35,325 nt of DNA from a virus. Location: positions 1 through 35,325 of IMG/VR virus record IMGVR_UViG_3300028283_000020; one strand, written 5' to 3'. Of this stretch, positions 1 to 6,162 are shown piece after piece (position 1 is the first letter of the stretch; each line of letters opens with the position of its first letter). A model generated the notes under the pieces. It worked only from the letters and a program-made list of their open reading frames with translations. It did not search any database and was not told the DNA's origin. The translations under genes and the position numbers were made by a program.

Positions 1-147
1 ATTGCTTTCTCATAGCCAAACTTCTTGATGATTTCTTCTGCTGAACTTCTATTGGTTTTATTTCCGAAACTTATAAGGGGATTGATAGTTTTAAATTCGT
101 TTATAAGATTTACAATTTCTTGATTTTTAGATTTTTCCGCATCCGAT
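1..147. repeat. Terminal overlap of circular contig, left copy
   Basis: These 147 bases recur at 35179-35325 with one difference: C at 21 against T at 35199. The mismatch is the third base of a lysine codon on the minus strand (AAG against AAA), so it is silent. The reading frame of the replication gene is unbroken across the join. The simplest reading is an assembly overlap of a circular or circularly permuted genome of about 35,178 bp, with the mismatch marking population variation. Confidence 0.9.
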
Positions 148-593
148 GAGGATGCAGTATCTATACTACTCTCTTCTATACTACTCTCTACTATACTACT
201 CTCTACTATACTGGTTAAACATTTGTTAAACTTTTGTTTAACATCAATATCCATCGGAGTTATAGTATATTTTCCGTTTTTTACCGCCAATTGAGACCTC
301 TCGTCAATATACTCTGTTTGTGTTATTCTGTTTTTGTCTAAATAGTTGTTTTTTTGCCATTCAGTTATTACCACAACCCCACTCGGAAAACTGATTAAAA
401 AGTTTTTGGCTATAAGCACTTTTATATCATCCTCGTTCCCTCCGTGTATTCTCATAACTTTTTTATAAGAGACAAACCCCTCGTCGTCAGCTTCCATACC
501 TAGCAGAAAATAAAGAGCTTTTGATCCCATAGATAAGTCCATAAACTTATCCATGTCTATAATAGCCTTATCAAACATCCTTTTTTTAGCCAT
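1..593 (-). CDS. DnaD-like replication initiator (5' part; wraps to the window's right end)
   Basis: Starts at ATG 593-591 and runs off the left edge. Across the circular join it continues at 35178 and stops at TGA 35039-35037, giving 244 residues. The N-terminal 100 or so residues look like the winged-helix part of phage DnaD/replisome-organiser proteins (MFDKAIIDMDKFMDLS, then GSKALYFLL, DDEGFV and VVVITEWQKNNYL, a common arrangement in that family). A Ser/Glu-rich linker with three copies of the peptide SSIVE or SSIEE follows, then a C-terminal DnaB/DnaD-type segment (GYEKAINTAKAAIAI, near NPYQLKIKLGELLAFYKKEE). Expected role: loading host replicative helicase at the phage origin. It is the first gene of the leftward early operon. 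The leader 606-717 lies directly upstream, and there is no SD sequence. Confidence 0.75.
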   Translation of the reverse strand, partial: MAKKRMFDKAIIDMDKFMDLSMGSKALYFLLGMEADDEGFVSYKKVMRIHGGNEDDIKVLIAKNFLISFPSGVVVITEWQKNNYLDKNRITQTEYIDERSQLAVKNGKYTITPMDIDVKQKFNKCLTSIVESSIVESSIEESSIDTASSSDAEKSKNQEIVNLINEFKTINPLISFGNKTNRSSAEEIIKKFGYEKA

Positions 594-605
594 AATATTT
601 TTCAA

Positions 606-717
606 TTCAATAATCAAAAAAGCCGAACGGTTTAAAATGTGTGCTAACTCCTGTTCAGGGGAGCAAAGGGATTAACCTTTTCACATTTCAAACCTTTCGG
701 CTCATTCGATTATTGAA
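606..717 (-). promoter_or_regulatory. Structured leader/attenuator-like RNA upstream of the replication gene
   Basis: Nested inverted repeats fill this stretch. The outer arms 606-615 and 708-717 pair over 10 bases. Inside, 622-641 and 682-701 pair over 20 positions with two mismatches. The apical part holds two small hairpins (642-665, TGCT/AGCA with CTCC/GGGG inside; and 665-680, AAAGG/CCTTT). On the minus strand the long stem is followed by TTTTTT (621-616) only about 20 bases before the replication-gene ATG, so it resembles an intrinsic terminator placed as an attenuator. It could instead be an origin hairpin. I recognise no known riboswitch class. Confidence 0.6.
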
Positions 718-748
718 CATTTTTAGCATTATTTAAACTTCTATAATC

Positions 749-776
749 ATTATAACTCTAGTTAAAATTGGTGCAA
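749..776 (-). promoter_or_regulatory. Candidate leftward promoter for the early operon
   Basis: Minus-strand TTGCAC (776-771), a 16-base spacer and a perfect TATAAT (754-749). The -35 is weak. The 10-bp direct repeat AAATTGGTGC (765-774) overlaps the -35, and its second copy (825-834) lies in the spacer of the opposing promoter. This pattern suggests one regulator acting on both. Confidence 0.4.
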
Positions 777-811
777 TAGGAATGGATGTGGAAAACTATT
801 GGCTTTTTTAT

Positions 812-840
812 TTGCTTTCTTTTTAAATTGGTGCTAAAAT
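812..840 (+). promoter_or_regulatory. Candidate rightward promoter for the two small genes at 852-1156
   Basis: TTGCTT (812-817), 17-base spacer, TAAAAT (835-840), 11 bases before the ATG at 852. The spacer contains the second copy of the direct repeat AAATTGGTGC (825-834). Apart from the two promoters and the leader at 606-717, I see nothing else in 594-851. Confidence 0.4.
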
Positions 841-851
841 AAAGCTAAACT

Positions 852-1019
852 ATGATTAAAAATTACAGCGACTCAGACAATTCAATTTCTACACAAGACA
901 AAAAGCAAAAGCTACTTTGTAAATTTAGAACGGAATTTAAGAATAAAAGATTTACAGGGGGAGTTGATGAGATAACTGAATATTTTACCGGTTTATTCAA
1001 ACAAGCTTTAGAGTTATGA
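852..1019 (+). CDS. Small hypothetical protein, 55 aa
   Basis: Reads MIKNYSDSDNSIST to ...GLFKQALEL. Charged and soluble, with a lysine-rich middle (DKKQKLLCKF), no membrane segment and no recognisable motif. It overlaps the next gene by ATGA (1016-1019), the coupling used throughout this genome, which supports both being real. Its place next to divergent promoters and facing the regulator operon suggests an early or regulatory protein. I do not recognise the family. Confidence 0.55.
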   Translation: MIKNYSDSDNSISTQDKKQKLLCKFRTEFKNKRFTGGVDEITEYFTGLFKQALEL

Positions 1020-1156
1020 AAAATGAATTTTGCATTTTAGGTTATACGGCTAAAGAGTTATATCGTGATAGTCCTTGCTATAATTGCATAATCAAAGCTT
1101 GTCCTAATAATCCAAAAAATGGAATTGAAAGCTTTTTAAGAGGTTTTAAAACCTAG
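1016..1156 (+). CDS. Small cysteine-rich protein, 46 aa
   Basis: Reads MKNEFCILGYTAKELY and then SPCYNCIIKACPNNP. The cysteines (one near residue 6, then C-x2-C-x4-C around 21-29) could bind zinc in a knuckle-like fold. It starts inside the stop of the preceding gene (ATGA), and its last four bases overlap the end of the converging ribbon-helix-helix gene. Family unknown; possibly a small transcription modulator. Confidence 0.55.
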   Translation: MKNEFCILGYTAKELYRDSPCYNCIIKACPNNPKNGIESFLRGFKT

Positions 1157-1341
1157 CTTAAAAATGGATCTTTCTTTCTATCAGCCGTGGCGTCCTCTAG
1201 CAAATACTGCTTAGAATTTATCAGACTAATAGCAATGCGAATGATCGCCGAGTCGCTTATAAGATATTTTCGGGATAGTCCTTTCAAAATCTCATAAGTA
1301 TCCTTTTGACAGTAGAACGATTTAGTGATGTATTTTCTCAT
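1153..1341 (-). CDS. Ribbon-helix-helix-like regulator, 62 aa
   Basis: The N-terminus (KYITKSFYCQKDTYEILKGL) resembles the beta-strand and first helix of Arc/MetJ-type repressors. A turn and second helix follow (LISDSAIIRIAISLIN), and a charged tail. Length is typical for the fold. Such proteins dimerise and bind short inverted repeats; several sit at 1719-1890. It overlaps the upstream small membrane gene by ATGA (1338-1341) and forms the last gene of a three-gene leftward operon with that gene and the HTH gene at 1477. Assignment is from pattern only. Confidence 0.55.
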   Translation of the reverse strand: MRKYITKSFYCQKDTYEILKGLSRKYLISDSAIIRIAISLINSKQYLLEDATADRKKDPFLS

Positions 1342-1466
1342 AAAGTTATTAATGTTTTAAGCATTAAAGAATAAATAATAAATAGCCCGGATAAGATAAA
1401 GAGTTTAAAATTCCGCACCCTCTTCTCTTTTTGTCTGTAATAGTTATAAGTTAAGTGATATTTCAT
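1338..1466 (-). CDS. Small membrane protein, 42 aa
   Basis: Reads MKYHLTYNYYRQKEKRVRNFK, then one hydrophobic segment of about 18 residues (FILSGLFIIYSLMLKTL). The positive charge before the segment predicts a cytoplasmic N-terminus. It stops at TGA 1340-1338, overlapping the next start by ATGA, and begins 10 bases after the HTH gene stop. Function unknown. Its place in a repressor operon could fit a superinfection-exclusion or signalling peptide, but that is speculation. Confidence 0.55.
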   Translation of the reverse strand: MKYHLTYNYYRQKEKRVRNFKLFILSGLFIIYSLMLKTLITL

Positions 1467-1476
1467 AAGTGTATGT

Positions 1477-1707
1477 TTAATAATTACGATTGTTAAAATA
1501 ATCTATTCTTTCCTCCATTTGCTCTTTGCTAATGCCAAAAAATACAGCCATTATTTTTATTTGATCGTCATTAGGTTTAAATATCCTGTTGTTTCCAGAC
1601 TTTACTCCATTTTCCATTATTGTTTTGTCCCGATTAAATAAATATTTCACCATTTCCATAACTGATAACCCCTTATTATTATATTTATTTATTTTGAAAG
1701 GGTACAT
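1477..1707 (-). CDS. Cro/CI-type helix-turn-helix regulator, 76 aa
   Basis: A single XRE-like domain: LSVMEMVKYLFNRDKTIMENG forms helices 1-3, and DDQIKIMAVFFGISKEQMEE fits the C-terminal helices (the usual 'l..iA..fgIs.eel' pattern). No dimerisation or cleavage domain is present, so it is Cro-sized. I chose ATG 1707-1705; an in-frame GTG five codons upstream (1722-1720) falls inside the operator repeat. The gene faces away from the strong rightward promoter at 1716-1744, whose flanking inverted repeat is the obvious candidate target. It heads the leftward regulator operon. Confidence 0.65.
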   Translation of the reverse strand: MYPFKINKYNNKGLSVMEMVKYLFNRDKTIMENGVKSGNNRIFKPNDDQIKIMAVFFGISKEQMEERIDYFNNRNY

Positions 1708-1715
1708 ATTTTTAT

Positions 1716-1744
1716 TTGACACTCTTTAAAATAATGTTTATAAT
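1716..1744 (+). promoter_or_regulatory. Consensus sigma70-type promoter, probable late/rightward promoter
   Basis: TTGACA (1716-1721), a 17-base spacer and TATAAT (1739-1744): a perfect match to the vegetative bacterial consensus. It points at the terminase-portal-capsid operon starting at 1968. The inverted repeat 1719-1759 straddles it. Bacteroidota promoters have a different consensus, so this is evidence about the host. Confidence 0.8.
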
Positions 1745-1759
1745 TAGATTAAAGAGTGT
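1719..1759. promoter_or_regulatory. Operator: 11-bp perfect inverted repeat around the promoter
   Basis: ACACTCTTTAA (1719-1729) and TTAAAGAGTGT (1749-1759) are exact reverse complements, with centres 30 bp (about three helical turns) apart. The left arm covers the end of the -35 and the spacer; the right arm sits just past the -10. A dimeric repressor, most likely the HTH protein at 1477, could block the promoter here and its own expression as well. Confidence 0.7.
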
Positions 1760-1769
1760 ATAAATAAAC

Positions 1770-1788
1770 TACAAAATACTATTTTGTA
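1770..1788. promoter_or_regulatory. 19-bp perfect palindrome (9-1-9), operator candidate
   Basis: TACAAAATA, then C, then TATTTTGTA. It lies 26 bases beyond the -10 of the 1716-1744 promoter, in the transcribed leader. The sequence is unrelated to the 11-bp repeat, so it probably serves a different regulator, for example the ribbon-helix-helix protein. Confidence 0.5.
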
Positions 1789-1871
1789 AATTATAAATTA
1801 AGTTATAACCTAGGATTAGGCGGGCAAGTTTTGAAGAGTTACCCTGTTAATCAATCTAAGTTATAATATAA

Positions 1872-1890
1872 GTATAGCAGTCTGCTATAC
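1872..1890. promoter_or_regulatory. 19-bp perfect palindrome downstream of a TATAAT box
   Basis: GTATAGCAG, T, CTGCTATAC. It starts 4 bases after a TATAAT at 1862-1867 (weak -35 TTACCC at 1839-1844, 17-base spacer). It has the same 9-1-9 geometry as the palindrome at 1770 but a different sequence. It could be an operator for a second rightward promoter or a leader hairpin. Together with 1716-1788 it accounts for most of the gene-free stretch 1723-1967. Confidence 0.5.
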
Positions 1891-1917
1891 ATAAGTCAAT
1901 AGCCCATAAACGCTAGC

Positions 1918-1935
1918 TTTTATGAGTTATACACA
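1918..1935 (+). promoter_or_regulatory. DnaA-box-like site in a repeated 18-mer
   Basis: TTATACACA (1927-1935) matches the DnaA-box consensus TTATNCACA. The 18 bases from 1918 recur at 32589-32606 with one difference, there carrying TTATGCACA. Both copies stand in intergenic DNA beside promoters. They could be origin elements or sites where host DnaA acts as a regulator. Confidence 0.45.
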
Positions 1936-1967
1936 ATTATTTTAAAAAAGAAAATAAACTTTAGTAA

Positions 1968-2099
1968 ATGAACATAAAGAGCAAAAACAAAAAAGAATAT
2001 TATAGAAAAGTCGGTGAATGCTTTTTGAAGAAAGCAGAACAAAACGACAAAGCATCAAAAAATAAATTTGAAAAGTTTAAAAAATATGGCGGTAAATGA
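1968..2099 (+). CDS. Small basic protein, 43 aa, before terminase
   Basis: Reads MNIKSKNKKEYYRKVGECFL to ...FEKFKKYGGK. It is very lysine-rich and probably helical, with one cysteine. It is the first reading frame after the late promoter and overlaps the start of the terminase small subunit by 14 bases in another frame. No family is recognised. Basic charge and position would allow a DNA- or RNA-binding role, but that is inference only. Confidence 0.45.
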   Translation: MNIKSKNKKEYYRKVGECFLKKAEQNDKASKNKFEKFKKYGGK

Positions 2100-2475
2100 A
2101 GAGGGAAAATACACAAAACTAGAGCCTGAAACCATCAAAAGATTGGAAGAGGCTTTTGCAATGGACTGCCCGATAATTGAAGCCTGTTTAAAGGCTAATA
2201 TTAGAACGCAAACTTATTATAACTGGATAAAAGACAATCCAAAACTAAAAGAGAGATTTGATGAATTAAGAAATACCCCATATTTAATCGCTAGGACTAC
2301 AATAAATAAAGCAATTAAAGACAACCCGCAATACGCCTTTGAATACATGAAAAGAAAGAAGCGCAAGGAGTTTGGAGATAATCAAGATATAACTAGCGAT
2401 GGAGAAAAAATTAATCAAGTTTTAGTTAAATTCATAGATGGAACAAAAGATAATAACAATTCCGATAGAGTTTAA
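2086..2475 (+). CDS. terS: Terminase small subunit
   Basis: About 129 residues from ATG 2086. A TTG six codons upstream is possible but less likely. The N-terminal half holds a helix-turn-helix of the kind small terminases use to bind packaging sites: CPIIEACLKANIRTQTYYNWIK is the recognition part, followed by a helical stretch (ERFDELRNTPYLIARTTINKAI) that fits oligomerisation, and a charged tail. The large subunit starts inside its last 38 bases, in another frame. The pairing and order terS-terL-portal are standard for tailed phages, so the call is secure despite low family conservation. Confidence 0.85.
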   Translation: MAVNEEGKYTKLEPETIKRLEEAFAMDCPIIEACLKANIRTQTYYNWIKDNPKLKERFDELRNTPYLIARTTINKAIKDNPQYAFEYMKRKKRKEFGDNQDITSDGEKINQVLVKFIDGTKDNNNSDRV

Positions 2476-3634
2476 AAGACTTTTTGATGATGATTGGCGA
2501 GAATCCGCTATATATGGCGGCAGATTTTCACTCAAAAGCCACACAGTTGCAAGATATTTAATAATCAGAGCAAGACAAGCAAAAACTAGAATAGCTTGTT
2601 TCAGAGAGTTCCAAAATTCAATAGCTGATAGTTCACACCACTTGTTATCAGAGTTGATTAAACTATACGAGTTGAATGATTTTGAAATAACCAACAATGC
2701 GATTATAAACAAACAAACAGGCTCTGACTTTATTTTTAAAGGATTGCATCACAACGAGCAGAGCGTTAAGTCGATTGAGGGAATTGATATTGCTTGGGTA
2801 GAAGAAGCCCAAACAGTTTCTAATGAAAGCATTGAAATATTGACTCCGACAGTTAGAAAAAAAAACAGCAAGATTATTTATACTTATAATAGGTTAATGG
2901 AAGATGACCCAGTTCATAATCGTTTGGTAATTCAAGGAAGACCAGATACTTTAATAATCAACGTGAATTATGATATAGCGGTTAAGCATGGGATGTTACC
3001 AGATAATATTTTAAAAGAAATAGAAGATGACAAGCAAAATAGACCTGCACTGTATAAGCATAAGTGGCTTGGTGAACCAAACAGCTTAGAAATGCGTATT
3101 TATAAAGATTGGCAGATTATAGAAGAAATACCACACGAGGCAAGATTGGAACGATATGGCTTAGATTTTGGTTATACAAATGATCCAAGTGCTTTAGTGG
3201 CAATATATAAATATAATGGCGGTTTTATAATAGATGAAATACTTTTTCAAAAAGGTTTGTCCAATAAACAAATATCTGATATAATTTTACAACAACAGCA
3301 AGCAATGGTTATTGCAGACAGTGCAGAGCCGAAAAGCATTGACGAAATTAGGCTATATGGATGTAATATTTTTCCAGCTGTTAAAGGTCAAGGTAGTATT
3401 TATCAAGGCATTCAATTTGTGCAAGACCAAAAAATAAGCGTAACAAAAAGAAGCTTTAACATAATAAAAGAGTATAAGAATTATTTTTTTAAAGTAGATA
3501 GAGTCGGAAAGGTAATTAACGATCCTGAAAGCGGATATGATCACTCAATGGATGCAATAAGATATGCGTTGAGTGGGTACCAAGAGACAATTAGTTATGA
3601 TTTTAATCAATCAATCAAGCCAAACTTTATATGA
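2438..3634 (+). CDS. terL: Terminase large subunit (PBSX/Terminase_3 type)
   Basis: 398 residues. The N-terminal ATPase has a Walker A-like GGRFSLKS (27-34), which keeps the Lys-Ser but carries Phe and Leu where small residues are usual, and a Walker B IDIAWVEEA (116-124) with the catalytic Glu. The C-terminal RNase H-like nuclease shows the expected acids: D243 in LDFGYTNDPSA, D294 in IADSAEP, and D368/D372 in YDHSMDAIRYA. It packages DNA into the prohead through the portal and makes the packaging cuts. This family is compatible with headful packaging, which fits the circular contig. It overlaps the portal start by ATGA. Confidence 0.93.
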   Translation: MEQKIITIPIEFKRLFDDDWRESAIYGGRFSLKSHTVARYLIIRARQAKTRIACFREFQNSIADSSHHLLSELIKLYELNDFEITNNAIINKQTGSDFIFKGLHHNEQSVKSIEGIDIAWVEEAQTVSNESIEILTPTVRKKNSKIIYTYNRLMEDDPVHNRLVIQGRPDTLIINVNYDIAVKHGMLPDNILKEIEDDKQNRPALYKHKWLGEPNSLEMRIYKDWQIIEEIPHEARLERYGLDFGYTNDPSALVAIYKYNGGFIIDEILFQKGLSNKQISDIILQQQQAMVIADSAEPKSIDEIRLYGCNIFPAVKGQGSIYQGIQFVQDQKISVTKRSFNIIKEYKNYFFKVDRVGKVINDPESGYDHSMDAIRYALSGYQETISYDFNQSIKPNFI

Positions 3635-5304
3635 AATTATACGAAAAAATAGAGAATATCATAAAAATAAGCGAAAAACCATTTGAAATAATAAAAGGAT
3701 TATATTTTAACCATAGGGAGGCAATAGATAGAATATACTGTTATAAAAATGATAAATTTTATAAATGCGAAGATGAAGACGCTTTATTTTGGAATGTAGT
3801 TAAACCCTATGTAATGCACTATGCAAAAAACATCGATTTAGACACTAAAGATTTTAGAGCTATTGGCAAGGGAGACACTAACTTTTATCAGTCGTGGGCG
3901 TTAAATATTCGTTTTAATAAATGGGCTGATGATAATAATTTTAGTATTAAAATTGATGACTTGACACAGCTGATATCAGAGTTTGGCAGTTATGTCTGGA
4001 AACTTAAAAAGAATAAAGAAAAAGAAAATGATATTTTTCCTTGTGATTTAAGAAATCTGTATTTTGATCCTAGTGTTGAAGATATAAGAGAAACAGATAT
4101 TGTGGAAAAACATTACTTGACTGAAAATTATATTAGAGATAAAAATGGAATTTGGAAAAACACAGAAGAGGTAATCAAAACAAAAGACAAAAAAGAACAG
4201 TCAGAATTTGACAGAATAGAGGTTTGGGAGTTTACCGGTTATGACGATGAAACTAAAAGCTATAGACATGTTGTCGGTAATGGATATGGCGAAAACTGTT
4301 TAATCCTTTTTGAAGAAGAAATTGACAAAAACGATAATAAATACTTTGATTTTCACCTTGATAAATATAGCGGTAGGTGGTTAAGAATTGGAAACTATGA
4401 AACTAACTTTATATTACAAAGAAGAGCGAACACGCTGATCAATGAAAACGCAGAGGCGACCAATATTGCATCATTATTATTATTAGAAAGCACAAATCCA
4501 GAAGCTAGGGGAAACATTTTTAAAAGCGTAAGAAGCGGACAGATTTTGCCACAAGGACTGAAACAAATAGCAATCGAGAACAGGGCGGTAAGTGTTTTAC
4601 TCGGAGAATTAGACAGGATAGAGGCGCAAGTGCGTAAAAACTTAATGCTTCCTGATGTGGCGACAGGCGACCAATTGCCAAGTGGAATAACCTTTAGGGG
4701 TCAAGCGTTAATGAATAACGCATACAAAACCGCCTTTAAGCAAACTAGAAATAGAATAGCAGAACCGCTTAAAGATATTGTTTCAAAATATGTTTTACCT
4801 AGTTTAATTGAAAAATGGAACAAAGAGGAAATGATTGAAATAACAGAAAATATAAGTGATATTCAATCTTATGATGAGGCAATAAAAACACAACGAAAAA
4901 TAGATTATGTAAAAGAAAAAAACCTAGCCGGAGAACCTGTGCAACCCGGAGAATTGGAGGCATTAGATAGAAACACAGAACAACAAATTGGAAAGGTTGG
5001 AAGAAAATTAGGGACTGGTAAAGATTTCTTTAATTTTGAATACGGTTTTATGATTGATCCTGTTGGCGAAACCTATGACAAAGCACAACAAAATGACGCT
5101 ATTATCCAAGCAATAACATTAACGGCACAAAACCCTACTATTTCAGAAATACCAGCGTTTATGCAACTTCTTGAAAATAATGGAATTGCGTCGTTCAGAC
5201 TAAAGCCAGAACAAAAACAAGAAATAATAAGTAATAATAACCCACAAATAATGCGTTCACCACAAGAAACACAAACGCCTGAAACTGGGATGCCACAATT
5301 ATGA
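3631..5304 (+). CDS. Portal protein
   Basis: 557 residues, starting in the terL stop (ATGA). Size and position between terL and the scaffold/capsid pair are those of a portal. The middle has the helix-rich pattern of portal stem and wing regions (RRANTLINENAEATNIASLLLLEST, here in two parts: RRANTLINEN and AEATNIASLLL; then VLLGELDRIEAQVRKN and a PSGITFRGQALM loop). The C-terminal tail is Gln/Pro-rich (RSPQETQTPETGM). It forms the dodecameric ring at one capsid vertex, binds terminase during packaging and later the adaptor. I cannot assign it to a named subfamily by eye. Confidence 0.85.
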   Translation: MKLYEKIENIIKISEKPFEIIKGLYFNHREAIDRIYCYKNDKFYKCEDEDALFWNVVKPYVMHYAKNIDLDTKDFRAIGKGDTNFYQSWALNIRFNKWADDNNFSIKIDDLTQLISEFGSYVWKLKKNKEKENDIFPCDLRNLYFDPSVEDIRETDIVEKHYLTENYIRDKNGIWKNTEEVIKTKDKKEQSEFDRIEVWEFTGYDDETKSYRHVVGNGYGENCLILFEEEIDKNDNKYFDFHLDKYSGRWLRIGNYETNFILQRRANTLINENAEATNIASLLLLESTNPEARGNIFKSVRSGQILPQGLKQIAIENRAVSVLLGELDRIEAQVRKNLMLPDVATGDQLPSGITFRGQALMNNAYKTAFKQTRNRIAEPLKDIVSKYVLPSLIEKWNKEEMIEITENISDIQSYDEAIKTQRKIDYVKEKNLAGEPVQPGELEALDRNTEQQIGKVGRKLGTGKDFFNFEYGFMIDPVGETYDKAQQNDAIIQAITLTAQNPTISEIPAFMQLLENNGIASFRLKPEQKQEIISNNNPQIMRSPQETQTPETGMPQL

Positions 5305-5534
5305 ACTTTAAAGATTTAGTTAATAGTGAAGAATGGAAAGAACTGAAAGATATTTTTGAAAAAGAAATTATCAATAACGCCAAAACGCAAAACATAAAAG
5401 AAACCTTAAGTGCTGAACACATTAAGTTAGAAGTTATGTCAAGAAACAAGGCTTGTAAAATAATGAGAAGAGCTTTGAGACATATAGAAAAAATGAGTTT
5501 TGACAATACTAAAAATAAAATAATATACGAATAG
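5301..5534 (+). CDS. Small hypothetical virion-operon protein, 77 aa
   Basis: Coupled to the portal gene by ATGA. Wholly helical in appearance and highly charged (SEEWKELKDIFEKEIINNAK, then MSRNKACKIMRRALRHIEKM), with no membrane segment. Its place between portal and scaffold suggests a minor head or assembly factor. I do not recognise a family. Confidence 0.6.
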   Translation: MNFKDLVNSEEWKELKDIFEKEIINNAKTQNIKETLSAEHIKLEVMSRNKACKIMRRALRHIEKMSFDNTKNKIIYE

Positions 5535-5549
5535 GTAGATGGGCAACCT

Positions 5550-5616
5550 CTTGTGTTCAAGGCACAAGCTACCACAGAATAATCCACTTAAGGATTACTA
5601 AAGGACTAAACCTTTA
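5550..5616 (+). promoter_or_regulatory. Three consecutive 6-bp hairpins between portal operon and scaffold
   Basis: CTTGTG/CACAAG (5550-5555, 5563-5568), TAATCC/GGATTA (5580-5585, 5592-5597) and TAAAGG/CCTTTA (5599-5604, 5611-5616) follow one another in the 110-base gap before the scaffold. None has a T-run, so they are not clear terminators. They may stabilise or process the mRNA to give higher scaffold and capsid expression. The gap also contains two tiny frames (from 5538 and 5622) that I do not count as genes. Confidence 0.4.
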
Positions 5617-5644
5617 TAAAAATGACTTTAAGAGACAAAACTCT

Positions 5645-6142
5645 ATGGAAAATGAAAAAGAGGAAGCTGTCGAGCTTGGTGTGGAAACACACGAAGAAGA
5701 CAATAGCGGAGACGAATTAGAAGTCTTACGCAAAAAGGTCAAGACACTTGAAGCTCAAAAAGAACACTTTAGAGCTAAAGCGTTGAAACCTAAAGAGGAT
5801 TTAATTAATAATCAGCAAAACGGAGCAAGCACAAGAGAGGAAACAATTCTAATAAGTAAGTTGCTCCAACTGGGCATATCAGAAGAGGAGCTTGATAAAG
5901 AAATAACCACTATTTTTAATGTTGCTAAATATGAGGGCATTACGCCACTTAAAGCAATAAACAGTGATTATTATAAAAACAAGCTAGAATTAAGAGCTCA
6001 AAAAGAACGATCAGATAAAGCCCAGATTGGAGACGCAAGCGGAAGCCCTATTTATGACCAACAAAAGGTCAATAAAATGTCTCCCGTAGAGCACAAAGAA
6101 CATTATTTTGCAGAATTAAAAAGACTCGGACTTGATGCTTAA
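5645..6142 (+). CDS. Capsid scaffolding protein
   Basis: 165 residues. The acidic N-terminus (MENEKEEAVELGVETHEED) is followed by a coiled coil (LEVLRKKVKTLEAQKEHF), a helical middle, and a C-terminal charged region (PVEHKEHYFAELKRLGLDA). It ends 20 bases before the major capsid gene. Small, acidic, coiled-coil proteins in this slot are scaffolds that bind coat protein during prohead assembly and are expelled or cut afterwards. I see no protease gene nearby, so expulsion intact is more likely. The call rests on position and composition. Confidence 0.75.
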   Translation: MENEKEEAVELGVETHEEDNSGDELEVLRKKVKTLEAQKEHFRAKALKPKEDLINNQQNGASTREETILISKLLQLGISEEELDKEITTIFNVAKYEGITPLKAINSDYYKNKLELRAQKERSDKAQIGDASGSPIYDQQKVNKMSPVEHKEHYFAELKRLGLDA

Positions 6143-6162
6143 ACCTATGCTATTTTAAATAT

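Noticed and set aside
179-213. Short CRISPR-like repeat of TATACTACTCTCTA units
   Set aside because: It is an in-frame 15-bp coding repeat (Ser-Ser-Ile-Val/Glu-Glu) within the replication gene, without spacers.
606-717. tRNA or known ribozyme in the structured leader
   Set aside because: No anticodon-arm or T-loop pattern and no hammerhead core (CTGANGA with GAAA), although the overall fold is branched.
5622-5717. 31-residue frame with a phage-like leader before the scaffold
   Set aside because: It overlaps the scaffold start out of frame, and most of its length lies in the well-supported scaffold gene.
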